Below are positions 10,371 to 20,818 of a DNA stretch of 64,000 nucleotides, piece by piece. The first letter of the stretch is position 1. Every line of letters begins with the position of its first letter. Below the pieces are notes generated by a model. That model did no database searches. It was given only the letters and a program-made list of their open reading frames with translations, and was not told the origin of the DNA. The stretch comes from Microbacterium galbinum (lineage in GTDB: Bacteria > Actinomycetota > Actinomycetes > Actinomycetales > Microbacteriaceae), in assembly GCF_023091225.1 (NCBI RefSeq), contig NZ_JAHWXM010000001.1, forward strand, positions 930,001 to 994,000, written 5' to 3'. A program made the position numbers and the translations under genes.

Positions 10371-10760
10371 TCAGGAGGGTTCGCCGTCCGACCCCGTCCG
10401 GGGAGCCTCGAGCTTCGCGAGCCGGCCCTCGACGCTCTCCAGCTGCGTGCGGAGGATGGCGGCTTCCTCCGCGAGTCGCCGCGTCTCCTCCTCGACCTGG
10501 CTGAGCTCCCACGAGAGGTGCAGGGCGACGCCGAGGAGCAGGAGGATCGCGGTCGCGAAGAGCAGGTTCGAGGGGACCTGCACACCGAGCAACGCCGTGA
10601 GCCCGCCCAGCAGGCCGGGGAACAGCCCGACGATGAGCACCGAGACAGCGATCACCAGCCAGAGGACCGCGTACTTCTCGCGCAGTTTGCGCGTGAGGAG
10701 CATCCACAGCACGATCACGAGGATCAGGACGGCGAGAACGATCCCGACGAAGACGATCAT
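10371..10760 (-). CDS. DUF2304 domain membrane protein
   Basis: 129-aa protein with three hydrophobic segments (about residues 2-22, 32-50 and 64-84) followed by a charged coiled-coil-like tail (SQVEEETRRLAEEAAILRTQ). The core MLLTRKLREKYAVLWLVIAV is characteristic of DUF2304. Such proteins are usually encoded next to a DPM1-like GT2, as here, where the ATG at 10760 overlaps the GT2 stop. The role is unknown. By context it may help membrane attachment or flipping of the lipid-linked product of that transferase. Confidence 0.88.
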   Translation of the reverse strand: MIVFVGIVLAVLILVIVLWMLLTRKLREKYAVLWLVIAVSVLIVGLFPGLLGGLTALLGVQVPSNLLFATAILLLLGVALHLSWELSQVEEETRRLAEEAAILRTQLESVEGRLAKLEAPRTGSDGEPS

Positions 10761-11497
10761 GCGCGTTCCTCCTGCCGCCGTGAGCCCGTACGTCGCATCG
10801 CGGCGAGCAGCAGCGCGAACACCGACCTCAGCAGGTAGACGGTGGAACCGAGCGGCCCCTGGCTGGGATTGCCATGCGCACGCGGGCGCATCGCGACGCC
10901 GACCTGCGTGACCGTCAGCCCGGCATGCAGCGCGGCGACGAGTGAGTCGAGGGTGTCACCGAGATACTCGGCCGGGTAATAGTGCACGTATTGGGCGATC
11001 GCGCGGGTGTTCGCCGCGCGGAAACCGCTCGTCACATCGGTCAACCGCGTCTTGGCGATGCGCGAGACCACCGAGGCGAGGAAGATCATGGCCCAGCGCC
11101 GGGGGCCGCGCACCGAGTAGTCGCCGACGTCGGAGAAGCGCGCGCCGATCGAGATGTCGGCGTGCTCCAGGCCGGCGAGCACCCGATCGATGTCGACGGG
11201 GTCGTGCTGCCCATCGGCATCCACCTGGATCGCGGCTCCGTAGCCCTCGCGCGCCGCATAGGTGAACCCGGTGCGCATCGCACCGCCCACCCCCAGGTTG
11301 AAGGGCAGGGAGAGCACGGCCGCGCCGGCGGCTCGGGCCACCTCGGCCGTGTCATCGGTCGACCCGTCGTCGATCACGACGACGTCGTACCGCGACGAGG
11401 CCGCACGGATCTCGCGCACGGTGTCGCCGACACTGCGCTCCTCGTTCCACGCGGGGACGAGGACCAGGACGCGATCGATGCGCGTGGTGTCGCTCAT
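10757..11497 (-). CDS. GT2, dolichyl-phosphate-mannose-synthase-like
   Basis: 246-aa GT2 without C-terminal membrane helices. RVLVLVPAWNEERSVGDTVR, VVIDDGSTDDT (about residues 39-49) and QVDADGQHDPVDI (about 91-103) match the polyprenyl-phosphate mannosyl- or glucosyltransferase subgroup. It starts 19 bp after the DUF6541 stop and overlaps DUF2304. The three genes therefore form an operon, likely making and using a polyprenyl-phosphate sugar donor. Confidence 0.9.
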   Translation of the reverse strand: MSDTTRIDRVLVLVPAWNEERSVGDTVREIRAASSRYDVVVIDDGSTDDTAEVARAAGAAVLSLPFNLGVGGAMRTGFTYAAREGYGAAIQVDADGQHDPVDIDRVLAGLEHADISIGARFSDVGDYSVRGPRRWAMIFLASVVSRIAKTRLTDVTSGFRAANTRAIAQYVHYYPAEYLGDTLDSLVAALHAGLTVTQVGVAMRPRAHGNPSQGPLGSTVYLLRSVFALLLAAMRRTGSRRQEERA

Positions 11498-11516
11498 GAG
11501 GGAAGTCTCTCCGTGT

Positions 11517-13454
11517 TCAGCCGAGACCGCAGGCGGTCACTTCGTACAGTCTGGCATCGCCCTGGCTGTCGACCAGGCGCACCGCTCCCGATTCCTCGAG
11601 ATCCTCGAGGCCTGCGAGCGGATGCGATCCGCCGTGCACCTCCCGATCCCCGAAATCGAGGACGAACCGGACGTCGAGCGCCTTGGCCGCATCGCACACG
11701 GCGGGCATCGACTCGGCGTCGGCGAGGTGGTCGTTGATGGTCGCCGCATCGTCGGAGACGTCCACCAGGATGTGCGGCATGAGCACTTGGCGCCCCCCGA
11801 TCGCGTATGCGAGCGCGGTGCCCGTGTACGGGTTGCCGGCGACCACGGAGCCTGCGGGGACGTGCTCGGGGAGGCGTTCGAGCAGGGCCATCTCGTCCGA
11901 GCTGACGAGGGAAGAACCCTCGTCCAGCACGAAGCGGATCTGCGCCTGCGCGACAGCGGCCGGGATGGCGGGAAGCGGCAGGACCACGAAGCCGATCGCG
12001 GCGGCGACGACGCCGGCGATCACGCGCAGGAGACGTCCGTCGGGCTGGGCCCGCGACCAGAGCCGCCCGATCGCCTCGACCGTGCGCGCGATCCCCAGGG
12101 TCGCGAGCGGGACCAGCGCGATCCCGAACACCGCGGCCAGACGCGGCCAGTTGTTGTACCAGCTCCCCGTCAGCGCATCCCGGATGGGACCGATGGGCAG
12201 CGAGATGACGACGATGAAGAGGAGTGCACCGATCGCCCAGAGAGCCGCACCGACCACGAGCGCCTCACTGCGCTCCTTCAGAACCCAGAAGAGGCCGAGG
12301 AGCACGGCGATCGCGACACCGATCGCGATCGTGCCGTAGAACATCGACACCTGGGCGACTTCGAGCGCCGCCTGTCCGGGAGTGAGGGCCGTCGGCCACC
12401 CGCGGGTCGGGAGCGGCGGGCGCAGCACCATGAGCAGGAGAACACCGACGCCGAAGTAAGCGAGGACGCCGGCGGCGAGTGCCGCGCGAACCCGACCGGA
12501 TCGATGCGCGCGCCACAGGCGCACCACGAAGACGAGAACGATCGGCACCGAGAACGCGAGCCAGGCGACGAATCCGCCCGGGTGCGCGAGGGCGACGCCG
12601 GGGATCGCGCCGAGCGCGACGAAACCCCACCAGCCCGGCGCGAGGTCCTTCGCCGATGTTCCGATTCCGAAGGCGGATGCCGTCGCCGCCACCGTGACGG
12701 GGACCACGGCGAGAGCGAGCTGGAACGGGTAAAGGACGCCGTAGTCCATCGGCAGGATCGGGAACATCGGGATGGCGCAGCTCACGATCGCAGCGGTGAC
12801 GGTGACGGTCGCCGACTTCCCCATGAGCGTCCGCGCCAGGAGCATGGCGCTCACCGGCCAGATGACCGCGGCGATCACGAGCGTCTGCGCGTTCACGACG
12901 GCGGGGATGCCGACCCCGCTCAGCTGCGCCACGATGGCCGCGGTCGCGTGCCAGGCCGACGGATAGAACGGAACTCCGCCGTTCGGGCTCGTCATCTGCC
13001 CGAGTTCGAGGGGCGAGGCGGCACCGGTGTCCATGATGTAGCGAATGGCGTTGAGGTGGAACACGTTGTCGAAGGTCTGCGAGATCGCCGACGGCTGACC
13101 GATCACGGCGAAGATCTGCAGTCCGATGACCACCGCTGCGGCGACAGCGGCGCCGATGGTCCACCACCTCGACGTCGACGGCGAGGAGGTCACACCACGC
13201 CGTCCGCGGCGGCGCACGAGGTGGATCCCCACGCCGATCACCGCAGCCAGGACGAGGCACGGCACGATCGACCAGCCGATCCCGGCGAAGCCGGCGAGCA
13301 GACTCGCACCCCCCACCACGGTCATGGCGAACGCCGGTGCGGCGGCCACGGCCCAGAGCCCGCGCAGTCCGATCAGCCAGGCCAACGTTCCGCCCAAAAC
13401 GGCGTACAGCGCGAGAAGCACGGCGGCAGGCCAGAGCAGTTCGAGCATTTCCAT
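11517..13454 (-). CDS. DUF6541-type large membrane protein, putative GT-C-like
   Basis: 645-aa polytopic protein with around 12-14 hydrophobic segments over residues 1-480 and a soluble C-terminal domain. Residues such as DNVFHLNAIRYIMDTGAA and PFYPSAWHATAAIV sit in an external loop, as in membrane glycosyltransferases that use polyprenyl-phosphate sugars. The C-terminal part contains VAGNPYTGTALAYAIGGRQV, common in this family. I recognise the family but not a proven activity. Being first in an operon with a DPM1-like GT2 supports a lipid-linked-sugar-dependent transferase role. Confidence 0.82.
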   Translation of the reverse strand: MEMLELLWPAAVLLALYAVLGGTLAWLIGLRGLWAVAAAPAFAMTVVGGASLLAGFAGIGWSIVPCLVLAAVIGVGIHLVRRRGRRGVTSSPSTSRWWTIGAAVAAAVVIGLQIFAVIGQPSAISQTFDNVFHLNAIRYIMDTGAASPLELGQMTSPNGGVPFYPSAWHATAAIVAQLSGVGIPAVVNAQTLVIAAVIWPVSAMLLARTLMGKSATVTVTAAIVSCAIPMFPILPMDYGVLYPFQLALAVVPVTVAATASAFGIGTSAKDLAPGWWGFVALGAIPGVALAHPGGFVAWLAFSVPIVLVFVVRLWRAHRSGRVRAALAAGVLAYFGVGVLLLMVLRPPLPTRGWPTALTPGQAALEVAQVSMFYGTIAIGVAIAVLLGLFWVLKERSEALVVGAALWAIGALLFIVVISLPIGPIRDALTGSWYNNWPRLAAVFGIALVPLATLGIARTVEAIGRLWSRAQPDGRLLRVIAGVVAAAIGFVVLPLPAIPAAVAQAQIRFVLDEGSSLVSSDEMALLERLPEHVPAGSVVAGNPYTGTALAYAIGGRQVLMPHILVDVSDDAATINDHLADAESMPAVCDAAKALDVRFVLDFGDREVHGGSHPLAGLEDLEESGAVRLVDSQGDARLYEVTACGLG

Positions 13455-13486
13455 GTGTTCCAGACCCTCTCACCGACAACCGACCC

Positions 13487-13492
13487 AGGATA
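13487..13492 (-). promoter_or_regulatory. -10 element TATCCT upstream of the DUF6541 operon
   Basis: Plus-strand AGGATA reads TATCCT on the minus strand, about 33 nt upstream of the ATG at 13454. It predicts a leader of about 26 nt. No -35 is obvious. Confidence 0.35.
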
Positions 13493-13536
13493 TCCCGGCG
13501 GGGCTGCGATCTCGGTGAGCGCACCCCGGGGCGTCC

Positions 13537-13566
13537 CTGACACGGGCGATCCAGGCTCGGTATGAC
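13537..13566 (+). promoter_or_regulatory. Sigma-70-type promoter for the rml operon
   Basis: CTGACA (13537-13542) is followed by an 18-bp spacer and TATGAC (13561-13566), 11 nt before the GTG of rmlA. This is one of the few places in the window with both a -35 and a -10 match. It would drive rmlA, rmlB, the rmlC-rmlD fusion and probably the two genes after it. Confidence 0.5.
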
Positions 13567-13573
13567 AACATAG

Positions 13574-16863
<3,290 letters not shown>

Positions 16864-16867
16864 GGGA

Positions 16868-18175
16868 ATGAAGCTCAGCGTCATCGGTTGCGGATACCTC
16901 GGGGCCGTTCACGCGACCGCGATGGCCTCCCTCGGCCACGAGGTGGTCGGGATCGACGTCGACGAGAACCGGATCGCGATGCTCGCATCGGGGAAGGCTC
17001 CGTTCTTCGAGCCCGGTCTCGACGATCTCCTCACGAAAGCGCGTGACCGGGGAACGCTGACGTTCTCGACGGACTTCGCCGCCGCGTCCGACGCGACGGT
17101 GCATTTCGTCGCCGTCGGGACCCCGCAGCGCGCCGACGGTGACGGGGCGGATCTGCGCTACGTCGACAGCGCGATCGCGTCGCTGACGGCGGTGCTCTCC
17201 CCCGGCGACCTCGTGGTCGGTAAGTCCACCGTCCCAGTGGGTACCGCCCGGCGGCTCGCGGACGCGATCCGACCGACCGGCGCACGGTTGGTCTGGAATC
17301 CGGAGTTCCTCCGCGAGGGCTTCGCCATCCAGGACACCCTCGAGCCCGACCGCCTCGTCTACGGCGTCGAGAGCGACGACCTCTCGTCCGCTGACGTCGC
17401 CGTACTCGACGAGATCTATCGGCCGGCGATCGACGCAGGCACCCCCCGCGTCGTCACCGACTACGCCACAGCAGAGCTCGTCAAGGTCTCGGCGAACGCC
17501 TTCCTGGCCACCAAGATCTCCTTCATCAACGCGATGGCCGAGATCGCCGAGGTCACGGGTGCGGATGTCACCCAGCTCGCCGATGCGATCGGCTTCGATG
17601 CCCGCATCGGCCGTCGATTCCTGAACGCCGGTATCGGATTCGGCGGCGGATGCCTGCCCAAGGACATCCGCGCCTTCGCCGCGCGCGCCGAGGAGCTCGG
17701 CGTCGGTGAGTCGGTCCGTTTCCTCCACGAGGTCGACGCCATCAACCTGCGCCGTCGTCAGCACGTGGCGGATCTCGTTCTCGGCGCGCTCGATGGCCCC
17801 GCGGACGGTCGGCGAGTCGCGGTTCTCGGGCTTGCGTTCAAGCCCGACTCCGACGACACGCGCGATTCGCCGGCGCTCGACGTCGCCCGTCGTCTGCATG
17901 CGGCAGGCATCGAGGTGCGGGCGTTCGACCCCGCCGCCAATGAGACCGCGCGTCGAGTGGCCCCCGACCTCGCCTATGCCGATTCCGCGCTCGCTGCGAT
18001 CGCCGATGCGGAGGTCGTCGTCGTGGCGACGGAGTGGCGCGAGTTCCGCGATCTCGACCCCGAGGCGGTGTCGTCCGCGACGTCCGCCAGGATCATCGTC
18101 GATGCGCGCAATTGCCTCGACCCCGAGGCCTGGCGTGCGGCCGGATGGACCTATCACGGCATGGGCCGGCCGTGA
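16868..18175 (+). CDS. UDP-glucose 6-dehydrogenase
   Basis: 435-aa enzyme that oxidises UDP-glucose to UDP-glucuronate with two NAD. The N-terminal Rossmann domain has VIGCGYLGAVHATAMASLGH. Two motifs, STVPVGTA and WNPEFLREG, line the active site. GIGFGGGCLPKDI (about residues 256-268) holds the catalytic Cys, and GLAFKPDSDDTRDSPA opens the C-terminal domain. It starts 4 bp after the rml fusion gene and overlaps the next GT2. The locus can therefore make glucuronic acid as well as rhamnose and Galf donors. Confidence 0.95.
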   Translation: MKLSVIGCGYLGAVHATAMASLGHEVVGIDVDENRIAMLASGKAPFFEPGLDDLLTKARDRGTLTFSTDFAAASDATVHFVAVGTPQRADGDGADLRYVDSAIASLTAVLSPGDLVVGKSTVPVGTARRLADAIRPTGARLVWNPEFLREGFAIQDTLEPDRLVYGVESDDLSSADVAVLDEIYRPAIDAGTPRVVTDYATAELVKVSANAFLATKISFINAMAEIAEVTGADVTQLADAIGFDARIGRRFLNAGIGFGGGCLPKDIRAFAARAEELGVGESVRFLHEVDAINLRRRQHVADLVLGALDGPADGRRVAVLGLAFKPDSDDTRDSPALDVARRLHAAGIEVRAFDPAANETARRVAPDLAYADSALAAIADAEVVVVATEWREFRDLDPEAVSSATSARIIVDARNCLDPEAWRAAGWTYHGMGRP

Positions 18176-19065
18176 GCGCCCCGCGCGTCAGCATCGTCGT
18201 CCGGACGAAGGATCGACCCGACTTCCTCGCGCGCGCCCTCTCGAGCATCACGGGGCAGTCCTTCGAGGGTTGGGAGGCGATCGTCGTCAACGACGGCGGG
18301 AACCCCGAGAAGGTCGCCGCTCTCGTCGCCGGGCTGCCGCGTGCGGCCGATCGCGACCGCATCCGCGTCATCGACCACGACGAGTCCCGTGGACGTTGGG
18401 TCTCGGCGAACGCCGGAGTCCTCGCGGCCGCAGGCGAGTTCCTCGTCCTGCACGACGACGACGACTCCTGGCACCGAGACTTCCTGACACGGGCGGTGGA
18501 GTACCTGGATGCCCGTCCCGATCGCCAGGGTGTCGTCTCCCGCATCGAGATCGTCTGGGAGCGCGAGGAGAACGGGCACTTCGTCGTGGACGAGCGTGAA
18601 GAGTTCCAGGCGCAGCTCACCGCGCCCCTGCTCACGGACACCCTCCTCTTCAACCGCTTCGTTCCGATCGGTTTTCTCTACCGACGCTCCCTGCACGCGG
18701 AGCTCGGCCTGTACGACGAAAAGCTTCCCGTCGTCGGGGACTGGGACTTCAATCTCAAGGTGCTCTCCCGCGGTCCTCTGGAGTACCTCGGCGACCAGCC
18801 GCTGGCATACTGGCATCAGCGTCGGGGGGCGACGGGCAACGCGGCGAACAGTGTCGCCGGTGCCCGCAGCGATCACGCGAAGTACGACGCGAGCATCCGC
18901 GACGACGCCCTCCGGAGCTGGGTCGAGAGCAACGGCACGGGGCTCGTGCTGTATCTGACCAAGTTCATCGACCAGCGCTTCGTGGACGTCGAGAACGGGA
19001 TCCGCGCAGAGATCGTCGCCTCGTCGTTCTGGCGCCGCGCCCTGCGTCGCGTGCGTCGCCGCTGA
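18172..19065 (+). CDS. Family 2 glycosyltransferase
   Basis: 297-aa GT2 with GTG start at 18172 overlapping the ugd stop (GTGA). RVSIVVRTKDRPDFLARALS, IVVNDGGNPEK (about residues 38-48) and LVLHDDDDSWHRDFL (about 89-103) carry the nucleotide and metal aspartates. VVGDWDFNLKVLSRGPLEYL is the likely acceptor and catalytic-base region. It is last in the rml operon and converges on the ABC exporter genes. It may use the rhamnose or glucuronate donor made upstream, which is inference from position. Confidence 0.9.
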   Translation: MSAPRVSIVVRTKDRPDFLARALSSITGQSFEGWEAIVVNDGGNPEKVAALVAGLPRAADRDRIRVIDHDESRGRWVSANAGVLAAAGEFLVLHDDDDSWHRDFLTRAVEYLDARPDRQGVVSRIEIVWEREENGHFVVDEREEFQAQLTAPLLTDTLLFNRFVPIGFLYRRSLHAELGLYDEKLPVVGDWDFNLKVLSRGPLEYLGDQPLAYWHQRRGATGNAANSVAGARSDHAKYDASIRDDALRSWVESNGTGLVLYLTKFIDQRFVDVENGIRAEIVASSFWRRALRRVRRR

Positions 19066-19072
19066 CGGCGAC

Positions 19073-19825
19073 TCAGGCCTTCAGGAAGTCCACGGCCTCG
19101 TCGATCGGTCCGTCGAAGACCTTCTTGCCCTTCGCGATCACGATCCCGCGAGAACACAGCTGCTTCACCATGTTGCTGTCGTGACTCACGACGAGCATCG
19201 TCACGCCCCGGCCGGTGAGCTCCTGGATCTTCTTCGCGCACTTGGCGCGGAACGGCGCATCACCGACGCTCAGCACCTCGTCGACGAGGAGCGTGTCGAG
19301 CTTCACGTGGATGGCCACGGAGAACGCCAGGCGCATGAACATGCCGGAGGAGTAGTGCTTGACCTCCTGATCGATGAAGTCGCCGATCTCCGAGAACGCG
19401 ACGATGTCGTCGAACTTCTCGTCGGTCTCCTTGCGCGACATCCCGAGGATCGCCGCGTTCAGGTACACGTTCTCGCGTCCGGAGAGATCCGGATGGAATC
19501 CTGCGCCGACCTCGATGAGTCCGGCGACGCGACCACGGGTGAGGACCCGCCCCGAGTCCGGCTCGAGAACGCCGGACACCAGCTTGAGCGTGGTGGATTT
19601 GCCCGAACCGTTCATACCCAGGATCGCGACGGACTCGCCCTCGCCCACCTGGAAGCTGATGTCGTCGAGCGCGACGAAGTGGTCGGTGCCGACCTTCTTG
19701 CGCTGGATCCAGCCGATGAACGCCTCTTTGAAGGAGTGCGAATTGCGACGGAGGAAGAACTTCGATGCGCTCTCGACGATGATCGTGGGCGGCGTCGAGG
19801 TCTCGACAGTGATCAGATCTTGCAT
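19073..19825 (-). CDS. ABC exporter ATP-binding protein (TagH/Wzt type)
   Basis: 250-aa ATPase for export of a polysaccharide or teichoic acid. The Walker A motif is ILGMNGSGKSTTLKLVSG and the signature is HYSSGMFMRLAFSVAIH. Walker B and the catalytic Glu are in LLVDEVLSVGDAPF, and the switch His is in VVSHDSNMV. The N-terminal SFKEAFIGW region is typical of the TagH/RfbB subgroup. It stops after the nucleotide-binding domain, lacking the C-terminal carbohydrate-binding extension of some Wzt proteins. It starts 4 bp after the permease stop. Confidence 0.93.
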   Translation of the reverse strand: MQDLITVETSTPPTIIVESASKFFLRRNSHSFKEAFIGWIQRKKVGTDHFVALDDISFQVGEGESVAILGMNGSGKSTTLKLVSGVLEPDSGRVLTRGRVAGLIEVGAGFHPDLSGRENVYLNAAILGMSRKETDEKFDDIVAFSEIGDFIDQEVKHYSSGMFMRLAFSVAIHVKLDTLLVDEVLSVGDAPFRAKCAKKIQELTGRGVTMLVVSHDSNMVKQLCSRGIVIAKGKKVFDGPIDEAVDFLKA

Positions 19826-19829
19826 GTGC

Positions 19830-20690
19830 TCACAGGTCCTGGGCGAAGCTGCGCTCGAAGCGCCGGAAGACGGTCTGACCGACGACGAGCATGATCAGGC
19901 TGATCAGGCACGCCGCCAGCGCGTAAATCATGAAGTGCGGCGGGAGTCCGGGCGTCGACGACGCGGTCGGCGCCCAGAATCCCAGATGGAAGAACTCGAC
20001 AGCCACGGTGAGCGGGTTCGACATGTAGATGTGGAACAGCCAGGGCGGCATCTTGTCGATCACGAGCGTCCACATGTAGAGAACCGGTGACGTCCACGTC
20101 GAGAACATGCGGATGATCTCCACCAGGTTCTGAGCGTCTCGGAAACGCACATTGATACCGCTGAAGAACAGTCCCAGGCCCGTCGCGAACACCAGGACCA
20201 GCAAGACCCCTCCGAGTACCGCTGCGATCCCGATCAGGGATGGCGTCCACCCCAGGAAGAGGCAGATCACCAGAAGCACGGCCACCTGAGGGAGGAAATG
20301 CACGAACGACACGATGATCGCCGCCACGGGGAAGAGTTCGCGCGGCAGATAGATCTTGCGCACCAGCGCCCCGTTGTCGACGATCGAGTTCGTCGCGTTG
20401 CCGAAGCCCTCGTTGAAGAGGTTGATGATGACGATCCCCGAGAACAGGTAGATCGCGAAGTTGTCCACATCCCGATGCGCGTTGAGGATGATCCCCATCA
20501 CGAAGTAATAGACGGCGAACTGCGACAGCGGCTTGACGTACGACCAGGTCCATCCGAGTACCGAATTGCGGTAACGCGTAGCCGTCGCCTTGCGCACCAG
20601 CAGCCGGAGAAGATAGCTACGCCGGAAGACGTCGATGACTCCGCGGCCACGTCCGGGGGACTGATACAAGTTCGCGTCGACCGTGCTCAC
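19830..20690 (-). CDS. ABC-2 type polysaccharide/teichoic acid export permease
   Basis: 286-aa membrane partner of the ATPase at 19073. The N-terminus LVRKATATRYRNSVLGWTWS is the amphipathic interface helix region of TagG/Wzm permeases. Six hydrophobic segments follow, and NVRFRDAQNLVEIIRMFSTW is the conserved coupling region. I chose the GTG at 20690 because a purine-rich GGTGGTAG lies upstream and the sequence after it matches family N-termini. It is the second such permease in the window, after 1-774. Confidence 0.92.
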   Translation of the reverse strand: MSTVDANLYQSPGRGRGVIDVFRRSYLLRLLVRKATATRYRNSVLGWTWSYVKPLSQFAVYYFVMGIILNAHRDVDNFAIYLFSGIVIINLFNEGFGNATNSIVDNGALVRKIYLPRELFPVAAIIVSFVHFLPQVAVLLVICLFLGWTPSLIGIAAVLGGVLLVLVFATGLGLFFSGINVRFRDAQNLVEIIRMFSTWTSPVLYMWTLVIDKMPPWLFHIYMSNPLTVAVEFFHLGFWAPTASSTPGLPPHFMIYALAACLISLIMLVVGQTVFRRFERSFAQDL

Positions 20691-20747
20691 CTGACTACCA
20701 CCACGCCTCCTCGTCGCACGACCGGGCAGGCGTGCATAGCGCCTTCT

Positions 20748-20753
20748 ATCGTA
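20748..20753 (-). promoter_or_regulatory. -10 element TACGAT for the ABC exporter operon
   Basis: Plus-strand ATCGTA reads TACGAT on the minus strand. It would give a leader of about 50 nt to the GTG at 20690. This 128-bp gap otherwise holds only the end of the secreted-protein gene. Confidence 0.35.
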
Positions 20754-20818
20754 GACGGTCCGGCTGTGAGGAACCGGCACAACGGCGCTCCTCCACGCTG
20801 TGCCGCGCGCGAGAGACC

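Noticed and set aside
5410..13454. Foreign island within the glycosyltransferase region
   Set aside because: Surface-glycan loci are often exchanged, but I see no transposase, integrase, tRNA-flanked repeat or clear drop in G+C here.
11262..13565. 767-aa plus-strand open frame opposite the DUF6541 operon
   Set aside because: Low-complexity Arg/Asp/Glu-rich translation without motifs; the opposite strand has well-supported membrane and GT2 genes.
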